Below the pieces are notes generated by a model. The model saw only the letters and a list, made by a program, of their open reading frames with translations, was not told the DNA's origin and ran no database searches. From QALR01 sp964466625 (GTDB lineage: Bacteria > Bacillota > Clostridia > Oscillospirales > CAG-272), in the NCBI GenBank assembly GCA_964466625.1, contig CAYXQF010000007.1, positions 1-37,224 of the forward strand: a stretch of DNA of 37,224 nt. The letters are read 5' to 3'. Shown piece by piece: positions 17,118 through 23,518 of the stretch (positions are counted from its first letter, which is position 1; the number at the start of each line of letters is the position of its first letter). The position numbers and the translations under genes were made by a program.

Positions 17118-17756
17118 TTATTTCACACAGTTAAAATCCCGAAAAGGGCAAATTTCGCATTTCGGTTTTTTCGCATCGCACACTTCTCTGCCAAACATCA
17201 CGAGCCTGTGGCAAAAGTCCGTCTGTTTTTCGGGTTCCACGATCTTCACAAGCGCCCTTTCCACCTTTTCGGGCACAGCGCTTTCCACAAGACAGAGTCT
17301 GCCCGAAATGCGGATACAATGCGTATCCGCCACGATGCCGGGAATTCCGTAAATATCACCGAGAATGAGGTTTGCGATCTTGCGTCCCACGCCGGGAAGC
17401 GCCAAAAGCTCCTCCATCGTATCGGGAACTCTGCCGTCATACGCTTCACAAATAATGGCGGAGAATGCCTTGATGCTTTTCGCCTTGCTGACGTGAAGTC
17501 CGCAAGGACGGATCAATGCTTCGATGTGAGAAAGGGGAGCGTCCGCCATCGCGCGAGCGGTCGGATAGTGCGCAAAAAGATCTTCGCAAACGATGTTCAC
17601 CCGCTCGTCCTTGCATTGCGCAGAAAGTCGAGCCATCACCAGCAGTCGCCACGGATCGCCTTCATAATGAAGCGCGCAAAGCGCTTCGGGATATCTTTCT
17701 TCCAGCGCGGCAACAACGATCGCCGCCCGTTCTCTTTTTTCGTTTTCATTTAGCAT
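17118..17756 (-). CDS. nth: Endonuclease III (DNA glycosylase/AP lyase)
   Basis: Endonuclease III removes oxidised pyrimidines and nicks AP sites in base-excision repair. The 212-residue product matches the E. coli length. The helix-hairpin-helix LPGVGRKIANLIL holds the catalytic lysine, and VADTHCIRI holds the catalytic aspartate. Four C-terminal cysteines (CDAKKPKCEICPFRDFNC) should bind a [4Fe-4S] cluster; the last gap is six residues, one more than the classic C-X6-C-X2-C-X5-C. The start at 17756 is fixed by AAAGGAG 8 bases upstream; that site overlaps an earlier ATG which would otherwise extend the frame into maf. Confidence 0.95.
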   Translation of the reverse strand: MLNENEKRERAAIVVAALEERYPEALCALHYEGDPWRLLVMARLSAQCKDERVNIVCEDLFAHYPTARAMADAPLSHIEALIRPCGLHVSKAKSIKAFSAIICEAYDGRVPDTMEELLALPGVGRKIANLILGDIYGIPGIVADTHCIRISGRLCLVESAVPEKVERALVKIVEPEKQTDFCHRLVMFGREVCDAKKPKCEICPFRDFNCVK

Positions 17757-17781
17757 AGGACATTCTCCTTTCTCCATAAAA

Positions 17782-18396
17782 TCAAAATTGCAGCCAATCC
17801 ATTGGGGAGAGAGCAAATTCTTCTTTCAAAAGTTTTGTCAGCGTTGCCGCAGGAAGCCCCACCACGTTATAAAATTCGCCGTTTATGGTTTCCGCAAAGG
17901 AAGCGCCCTTCATCTGGATCGCGTAAGAGCCTGCTTTCCCCATCGGCTCGCCCGATTCCACGTACGCCATAATTTCTTCTTCAGAAAGCTCACGGAATTT
18001 CACGTCCGTGCGCGCGCACTGCGTAGCAATTCTTCCTTTATAATATATAGCCAGTCCCGAAAGCACGGAATGCCAGGAATCGGAAAGCATACCGAGCGTC
18101 AGAATGGCATGTGCCTCATCGAGCGGTTTGCCAATGATCAGATCGCGAAAGACAACTACCGTATCTGCGGCGATCACCAAAGTGTTTTCATAAAGCTCAC
18201 CCTTGTCTTTCAAAAGAGCGAGAACCGCTTCACATTTTTTCTCTGCCGTCCTGATCACGTATTCGTTCGCTGTGGCACAGCCGTCCACATTTTCGTCCGC
18301 GTCAGAAACCACCACGCGGAAATGAGCGCCGAGCAGTTCCAAAATTTCTTTTCTTCGCGGCGAGGACGATGCCAATACGATATCGAGTTTTTTCAT
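17782..18396 (-). CDS. maf: Maf-family nucleoside triphosphate pyrophosphatase
   Basis: Maf proteins hydrolyse dTTP, UTP and modified nucleotides to monophosphates and are linked to septum formation. The 204-residue product opens with LASSSPRRKEILELLG, the family signature, and carries the catalytic ADTVVVFRDLIIGKP segment and GKAGSYAIQ near the C-terminus. It is about ten residues longer than the usual 190. It lies between the U32 gene (26 bases) and nth (25 bases). Whether it is the dTTP/UTP or the m7GTP subtype is not certain from sight. Its place in an operon that begins with zapA fits the old link between Maf and division. Confidence 0.93.
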   Translation of the reverse strand: MKKLDIVLASSSPRRKEILELLGAHFRVVVSDADENVDGCATANEYVIRTAEKKCEAVLALLKDKGELYENTLVIAADTVVVFRDLIIGKPLDEAHAILTLGMLSDSWHSVLSGLAIYYKGRIATQCARTDVKFRELSEEEIMAYVESGEPMGKAGSYAIQMKGASFAETINGEFYNVVGLPAATLTKLLKEEFALSPMDWLQF

Positions 18397-18422
18397 TTTT
18401 TGTTCCTTATATATTGATATGA

Positions 18423-20483
18423 TTATAATCTCTTGAATTTGGTTTTTGCGGGCAAACGTTTTTCTGCCTGCAAAATGATGGTATCCACCATGCGAGGTGT
18501 TTCGTCGGTAAAAATCATATGCGGGAAAAGTCCCGCGATGGGTTTATCCACCATGTAAAAAGGCACGCTGTTATAAAGCACGTTGCGGTGCTTATATTCT
18601 CTGCCGAGAAGAAATTCCGCACCCGTACGGTCTTTCAAAGGGGAAAAGCGATGGGTTTCGCAATAACGGCAAACAGCAGACGTTTTGATCTGCGTGCAGT
18701 TATCACGGATCACGCATTTTTCCATCGTCATCAGCGGCAAACGTCCGTAGGCAACGTAGCCTTTCGGGATCTGAGAGGCCAGCGCCGCGCTGACAGTCAC
18801 GCCGATCTCGGGAGAAAGAACGACTGATGCAAATCCAAGCTTTGCATAGACCGCCGCACTTTCGGAATTGAAGATATTGAGGCGGAAATCGCCGTGCTTT
18901 TCCAAGCCGAGTCGGTCAGCAAGATGCGCTTGCCAAAGTCCCGAAACGAGTGCTTTTTTGCAACCGTGCGCCACCGCTTGTTTTGCCATTTCTTCGATTT
19001 CTTTGAGTTCGTGATCGAATGCCACGGGCGACAAAACGATGCCGATCTTTTCATCACCGCAGATTTTGTCCGCGTGCGCAAGATATTCCGTAAGCGGCAG
19101 GAAAATACGATCAAAATAGCTTTTTGCCTTTTCCGTCACCGTGTCAAAATAAAGAAAATGCGCTTGTTTTTCTTCCGATCTCACAAAGCCGTGCGAAAGC
19201 GGAAGTTTGCCGGAAAATTTCGGACAAGAAGGAACCTCTCCAATAAGCTTTTGCTCCATCTCCTCGCAAAGAGAACGACGCATCGCATTGATCGCAGAGA
19301 TCGGCACGTTCACTTCGTCGCACGCGACATCAACCTTTTGGGGTGCAAACGCCGTCGCACCAAGCTTTGAAAGGTTTTCTGCGATACGCTCCCGACTCGT
19401 GGGTGTTTTTTCCGCGGCAACGGGAATATCCCCCGTGACCGTCACCGACACAGTTTCCCCATCGCGCAAAACCTCGCCCGTAAGTGCCGCAGGAGCACCC
19501 AAAACGAAAGAGGCTGAAAGCGACATCGGAATTTTTCTCGCCGCTTTTTTAGCGCCTTCCAGCGTAGCGGAGGTACGTTTATCCTCATCGGTGCGCACAC
19601 CGAGCATATTTTTTGTAATATTTTCTTTGAAATAGCCGTCCGTAAAGCCCGAACGGGAGAAAAGCCCGGCCAGCTTTTGCATTTCTTCAGGTGTCGCACC
19701 GCGATGCTCGTCGATAAGCTTGCGATAAACAGAAATTACACCATAAACATAATCCGGTGTTTTCATTCTGCCCTCGATCTTAAAAGAAGCAATGCCTGCG
19801 TCAATAAGTTCAGGAACAAACTCAGCAAGACAAAGATCTTTTAAACTAAGCGCATACGGATTTTTCGTCTGATACGGCAGACGGCAAGGTTGCGCGCATT
19901 CGCCGCGGTTACCGCTGCGCCCACCAATGATGGAGCTCATCAGACATTGTCCCGAATGGCTGACGCAAAGCGCGCCGTGAATAAAAGCTTCCGTTTCGAT
20001 GGGAGAATTTTCGCAAAGCGTGCGAAGATCGCGCAAAGGGAGTTCACGCGGCGCCACCATACGCGAAAAGCCAAGCGCTGAAAGCTCCTCTGCGGAAAGA
20101 ACGTTCTGCCCCACCGCCTGCGTGCTGGCATGGAGATTCACGCCGGGGAAATATTTTGCCATCGCCGTCGCCAGCCCAAGGTCGGCAACGATGAAAGCGT
20201 CTGCGCCGAAGCCGAGCAATTTTTCCGCAAAGGAAAGCGCGCCTGAAAGCTCATTGGAAAAAAGCTGTGTGTTCAGCACGATATTGGTCTTCACGCCGTA
20301 AAGACGGCATTTGCGGATCGCACTTTGCAGCTCTTCATCGGTAAAATTGCTCGCGTTTTTTCTGGCGTTAAAGCTTTGCCCACCAAAATAGATCGCGTCA
20401 GCGCCTGCCATGATCGCCGCTTCCAGCGCTTCGGGAGAGCCTGCAGGTGCGAGCAACTCCGGTTTTACGATCTTATTTTTCAT
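18423..20483 (-). CDS. U32 family protein with DUF3656 (RlhA-like RNA hydroxylation factor)
   Basis: This 686-residue protein has the U32 domain followed by a DUF3656-type extension, the layout of E. coli RlhA (653 residues), which is needed for hydroxylation of a 23S rRNA cytidine; shorter relatives (TrhP) act on tRNA uridine 34. The signature GGRSGNRGECAQPCR lies near residues 190-205, next to CVSHSGQC, giving cysteines that can hold an Fe-S cluster. A second cysteine cluster (CVIRDNC and CRYC) is near residues 588-608. The old name collagenase-like peptidase is probably misleading. The first ATG overlaps the zapA stop region by 11 bases, so translation is likely coupled. Confidence 0.88.
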   Translation of the reverse strand: MKNKIVKPELLAPAGSPEALEAAIMAGADAIYFGGQSFNARKNASNFTDEELQSAIRKCRLYGVKTNIVLNTQLFSNELSGALSFAEKLLGFGADAFIVADLGLATAMAKYFPGVNLHASTQAVGQNVLSAEELSALGFSRMVAPRELPLRDLRTLCENSPIETEAFIHGALCVSHSGQCLMSSIIGGRSGNRGECAQPCRLPYQTKNPYALSLKDLCLAEFVPELIDAGIASFKIEGRMKTPDYVYGVISVYRKLIDEHRGATPEEMQKLAGLFSRSGFTDGYFKENITKNMLGVRTDEDKRTSATLEGAKKAARKIPMSLSASFVLGAPAALTGEVLRDGETVSVTVTGDIPVAAEKTPTSRERIAENLSKLGATAFAPQKVDVACDEVNVPISAINAMRRSLCEEMEQKLIGEVPSCPKFSGKLPLSHGFVRSEEKQAHFLYFDTVTEKAKSYFDRIFLPLTEYLAHADKICGDEKIGIVLSPVAFDHELKEIEEMAKQAVAHGCKKALVSGLWQAHLADRLGLEKHGDFRLNIFNSESAAVYAKLGFASVVLSPEIGVTVSAALASQIPKGYVAYGRLPLMTMEKCVIRDNCTQIKTSAVCRYCETHRFSPLKDRTGAEFLLGREYKHRNVLYNSVPFYMVDKPIAGLFPHMIFTDETPRMVDTIILQAEKRLPAKTKFKRL

Positions 20484-20709
20484 TCTTTTTCATCTCGCTG
20501 ATCTCAAGCTTCAGACGAACGTTTTCGTCCAAAAGATCAAGCGCGCAAACGATCGCCGCCTGCGTTTTGGAAACGCCTGCCGCCGAAAGAGAGATTGTGC
20601 TGATACGGCGTGTCAACTCCGCCGCAAGCTTTTGAACGTACTCCGCGTCATTTTCGGAATTCAGCATCATTTCGATGCCTGCGATATTGAGTTTATGTGA
20701 AGTTTTCAT
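20473..20709 (-). CDS. zapA: Cell division protein ZapA
   Basis: ZapA binds FtsZ filaments and stabilises the Z ring. The 78-residue product has the typical short globular head (KLNIAGIEMMLNSENDAEYVQKLAAELTRRI, given here in pieces: head about 1-40) and a helical coiled-coil tail (about 45-75, ALDLLDENVRLKLEISEMKK). It is slightly shorter than the common 85-110. The ATG at 20709 has AAAGGAG upstream; a 14-codon longer frame would start before the site and is rejected. It is the first gene of the eight-gene operon. A zapA gene next to a U32 gene is a common arrangement in Clostridia and supports the call. Confidence 0.88.
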   Translation of the reverse strand: MKTSHKLNIAGIEMMLNSENDAEYVQKLAAELTRRISTISLSAAGVSKTQAAIVCALDLLDENVRLKLEISEMKKNEK

Positions 20710-20750
20710 TTGTTTTTCTCCTTTTTCATGAAAAAAATAGGGTGAAAGCA

Positions 20751-20779
20751 TTGAATTTGCGCTCGCCTTTGCGTATAAT
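20751..20779 (+). promoter_or_regulatory. Probable promoter of thiI
   Basis: TTGAAT (20751-20756) and TATAAT (20774-20779) are separated by 17 bases. Transcripts would begin near 20786 and give a leader of about 157 bases before thiI. The leader overlaps the start of the opposing zapA transcript. Confidence 0.65.
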
Positions 20780-20836
20780 AATAATTGTGAAAGAATTTAA
20801 AACTTGCAGCAAGCACAAAAAAAGAGTCATCATCTT

Positions 20837-20865
20837 ATTATAATATAAAACGGCGGCAAGTGCAA
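20837..20865 (-). promoter_or_regulatory. Probable promoter of the zapA-mnmA operon
   Basis: On the minus strand TTGCAC (20865-20860) and a perfect TATAAT (20842-20837) are 17 bases apart. The predicted start near 20830 gives a leader of about 120 bases before zapA. It faces the thiI promoter head to head. Confidence 0.7.
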
Positions 20866-20942
20866 GACCTGTGCTCTTTTTTCGTGTGATTTTTCTTTTC
20901 AAAGAAAGATCTCTTGCCAAAATGAAAGGAATCTCAAAAACC

Positions 20943-22121
20943 ATGAAAGAAATCATTCTTTGTAAATACGGCGAAATTTCGCTCAAGGGTGCTAACCGCT
21001 CCTATTTTGAAAAGCTTCTCCGCGATATGCTCAAAAGACGCACCTCGCCCTTCGGCAATTTCAAGATCTATGCTCTCCAAAGCACGGTTTATATCGAGCC
21101 TCTCGATGAATACGCAGACGTGGACAGCGCATACCGCGCAGCAAAAAACACCTTCGGTATCTCTGCCATCAACCGTGCCATCACCACGGAAAAAGACATG
21201 AACGCCATCATCGAAACCGTGAAAACACAGTTCATGCCTTATATCGAAAACGCAAGAACCTTCAAGGTCGAAGCGAAGCGCTCCGACAAAAAATTCCCGT
21301 TGCAATCTCCTGAGATCTGTGCTGAGGTCGGCGGTGCAATCCTTGAAGCCTCGGGCGGCAGAAAACGCGTCGATGTACATAACCCCGACGTCATCGTGCG
21401 TGTGGAGATCCGTGATCTTGCCGCATATATCTGCGCAGGCCAGGAACGTGCCATCGGCGGTATGCCCATCGGCTCCAACGGCAAAGGTCTTCTTCTGCTT
21501 TCGGGCGGTATCGATAGCCCCGTTGCCGGTTACATGATCGCAAAACGCGGTGTCCGCCTTGATGCGATGCACTTTGAAAGTTTCCCCTACACCAGCGAAC
21601 GCGCACGCATGAAAGTGCTTTCTCTTGCAGAAAAGCTCACCGATTTCACCGGAGAGATCCACGTTCACATCATCTCTCTGACACACATTCAGGAAGTTCT
21701 GCGCGATACTTGTGAAGAGGATTATTTCACCCTCCTTCTTCGCCGCTTTATGATGCGTCTTTCCCAGCGTACCGCAGAAAAATACGGTTTGGAAGCGCTC
21801 ATCACGGGCGAAAGCCTCGGTCAGGTGGCAAGCCAGACGATGCAAGCCATCGGCGTTACCAATAGCGTTGTGAACATGCCCGTTTTCCGTCCGCTCATCG
21901 GCATGGATAAAGAGGAGATCATTCGCATTTCCCGTGAGATCGACACCTTTGAAACCTCCATTCTTCCCTATGAAGACTGCTGCACCGTCTTCACCCCTCG
22001 TCACCCCCGCACCCGTCCCGAGCTTTTCAAGGTGGAACGCGAAGAAGCCAAAGTGGACTTCAAAGCTCTCGAAGACGAAGCCTTTGCAACACTTGAAACC
22101 GTCATCGTCGGCAGACATTAA
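20943..22121 (+). CDS. thiI: tRNA 4-thiouridine synthase ThiI
   Basis: ThiI uses ATP and a persulfide carrier to make 4-thiouridine at tRNA position 8 and can feed sulfur into thiamine synthesis. The product has the ferredoxin-like/THUMP RNA-binding region (about 1-165), then the PP-loop LLSGGIDSPVAGYM (about 183-196) and the C-terminal adenylating domain with ITGESLGQVASQT. It ends without a rhodanese domain, as in Bacillus-type ThiI, giving 392 residues. The start at 20943 matches the family's usual MKxIILxKYGEI opening; an ATG seven codons earlier is possible. The AAAGGA site is at a long 12-base spacing. No cysteine desulfurase gene is adjacent. Confidence 0.95.
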   Translation: MKEIILCKYGEISLKGANRSYFEKLLRDMLKRRTSPFGNFKIYALQSTVYIEPLDEYADVDSAYRAAKNTFGISAINRAITTEKDMNAIIETVKTQFMPYIENARTFKVEAKRSDKKFPLQSPEICAEVGGAILEASGGRKRVDVHNPDVIVRVEIRDLAAYICAGQERAIGGMPIGSNGKGLLLLSGGIDSPVAGYMIAKRGVRLDAMHFESFPYTSERARMKVLSLAEKLTDFTGEIHVHIISLTHIQEVLRDTCEEDYFTLLLRRFMMRLSQRTAEKYGLEALITGESLGQVASQTMQAIGVTNSVVNMPVFRPLIGMDKEEIIRISREIDTFETSILPYEDCCTVFTPRHPRTRPELFKVEREEAKVDFKALEDEAFATLETVIVGRH

Positions 22122-22148
22122 GCATTTCAGAAGAATCGTCATTTGATA

Positions 22149-22177
22149 TTGACAAAAACGCCATTAAATGGTAAAAT
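22149..22177 (+). promoter_or_regulatory. Promoter of the minD operon
   Basis: A perfect TTGACA (22149-22154) and TAAAAT (22172-22177) are 17 bases apart. Predicted start is near 22184, about 36 bases before the minD ATG, which has its own AAGGAGG site. Confidence 0.8.
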
Positions 22178-22219
22178 TAAAGAGAGTAATTATTTTATAC
22201 CCCTAAAAAGGAGGTTTTT

Positions 22220-22996
22220 ATGGAAAATCAAACTCGCGTTATCATGATAACCTCCTGCAAAGGCGGCGTCGGAAAATCCACCATCGCGGCAAATCTTGCC
22301 ATGGCGATCGCTCTTGCGGGCAAGCGTGTATTGCTCATGGACTGCGACTTCGGCAACCGATGTCTGGATCTGATCACAGGTCTTTCGGATGACGTGATCT
22401 ACGATATCGCAGACATCGCTTCGGGAAAGATCCCCTGCGACCGCGTCGTGATTCAAGACCACCGTTCGGAAAATCTCTTTTTCGTCGCGGCGCCTTACGG
22501 CTATGACAGCAGAATCAACGCATTTTCCTTTCAGTTCGCGGTGAAAAGCCTCAAAGAAAGCGGCAACTACGATTTCGTCATCATTGATACCCCCGGCGAC
22601 ATCGGTGAAGCACTTATGCTTGCTGCAGGCGTTTCCGATACCGCGTACATCGTTTCCGACCTCACACGCACAGCGATCCGTGCCGCAGAAAAAACATCTG
22701 ACGCACTCCTTCGCCGTGGCGTTGCAAGCCGCGCCCTTCTCATCAATCGCTTGACAGGCACTTCCGCACAAAAAGCAAAAGATGAGATCATTTCCGTCAT
22801 CGACAATACGTCGCTGAAGCTCGTCGGCGTCATTCCTTACGATCCCGAGCTGATCACAGCGGGCAACCGCGGCATTCTCGTTGATGAAATGCTCAGCTTC
22901 AACGTAACCCGCGCATTCGACAACATCGCATCTCGCACCCTTGGAGAACGCAGACGGCTCTTTGCCGGGATCCGCAGACTCCGCAAACTGAAATAA
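22220..22996 (+). CDS. minD: MinD-family septum-site ATPase
   Basis: MinD is a membrane-binding ATPase that places the division inhibitor MinC away from mid-cell. The 258-residue product has the deviant Walker A CKGGVGKST with signature lysine K14 and K19, the RCLDLITG switch segment typical of MinD over ParA, and TPGD at the Walker B position. The C-terminus RRRLFAGIRRLRKLK can form the amphipathic membrane-targeting helix expected of MinD. No minC, minE or divIVA gene is near. The next gene is a methylglyoxal-synthase-family gene; in other Clostridia mgsA follows a mre-min-rodA cluster, so this pair looks like the remnant of that arrangement. Start and AAGGAGG site are clear. Confidence 0.92.
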   Translation: MENQTRVIMITSCKGGVGKSTIAANLAMAIALAGKRVLLMDCDFGNRCLDLITGLSDDVIYDIADIASGKIPCDRVVIQDHRSENLFFVAAPYGYDSRINAFSFQFAVKSLKESGNYDFVIIDTPGDIGEALMLAAGVSDTAYIVSDLTRTAIRAAEKTSDALLRRGVASRALLINRLTGTSAQKAKDEIISVIDNTSLKLVGVIPYDPELITAGNRGILVDEMLSFNVTRAFDNIASRTLGERRRLFAGIRRLRKLK

Positions 22997-23053
22997 TTCC
23001 ACATTTTTCAAAGAAAGGATTTGCCACCCCTGGCAATGTCGGTTAGAAGACCT

Positions 23054-23485
23054 ATGGAAATCGCACTCATCGCATCGGAAACCAAGAGAGAACTCATGGT
23101 ACAGTTTTGCATTGCTTACTGCGGTGTTCTCGCAAAGCATCACATCTGCTCGACCAAAATGACGGGCAGCTTCGTCGAGGAAGCAACCGGTCTTCCCGTG
23201 GAACAGCTCCTGCCTGAAAATCAAGGCGGTCTGCAGCAGATCTCGTCGCGCATCTCCTATAACGAGATCGACGTATTGCTCTACTTCCGTGAAAATAACG
23301 ACAATCCCGACGAGCTGATCAAAGATGCGCTCCTCATGCGCGAATGTGACAGAAGCAATATTCCCACAGCAACCAACATCGCCACAGCGGAAGCGGTCAT
23401 CACCGCGCTCGACCGCGGCGACCTTGACTGGAGAGAATTTTGGAATCCGAACAGCGATTATAATCGCAACAAAAGAAGAGCTTAA
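23054..23485 (+). CDS. Methylglyoxal-synthase-fold protein lacking the known catalytic residues
   Basis: The product (143 residues from this start) aligns by eye over its whole core with methylglyoxal synthase, the enzyme that makes methylglyoxal from dihydroxyacetone phosphate: EATGLPVEQLL, QQISSRISYNEIDVLLYF and NIPTATNIATAEAVI are plain family blocks. Yet the active-site positions differ. Compared with E. coli MgsA, the H19-D20 pair is S-E, K23 is R, catalytic D71 in GGDQQ is L (GGLQQ), D91 is E, and H98/D101 have no clear match. The phosphate loop TGTTG is TKMTG. So a binding or regulatory role is more likely than synthase activity. The start is uncertain: ATG 23036 and TTG 23021 are in frame, none with an ideal site. 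It follows minD closely. Confidence 0.8.
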   Translation: MEIALIASETKRELMVQFCIAYCGVLAKHHICSTKMTGSFVEEATGLPVEQLLPENQGGLQQISSRISYNEIDVLLYFRENNDNPDELIKDALLMRECDRSNIPTATNIATAEAVITALDRGDLDWREFWNPNSDYNRNKRRA

Positions 23486-23489
23486 ATAC

Positions 23490-23518
23490 AAAAGACGGAG
23501 TTTTCACTCCGTCTTTTT
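23490..23518. terminator. Bidirectional terminator between the minD operon and yfhO
   Basis: An 11-bp perfect stem (AAAGACGGAGT at 23491-23501 with ACTCCGTCTTT at 23506-23516) with a TTTC loop and A/T tracts on both sides. It ends the plus-strand minD operon and overlaps the stop codon of the convergent yfhO gene, so it probably serves both. Confidence 0.9.

Noticed and set aside
20839..20844. A plus-strand TATAAT that could be the -10 of a thiI promoter
   Set aside because: No -35 box lies at a suitable distance upstream; it is part of an A/T palindrome that includes the minus-strand -10. The pair at 20751-20779 is better.
23021..23053. TTG (23021) or ATG (23036) as start of the MGS-fold gene
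   Set aside because: The AAGAAAGGA site is too near the TTG and too far from ATG 23036, and the family normally begins right at the first beta strand. ATG 23036 stays possible.
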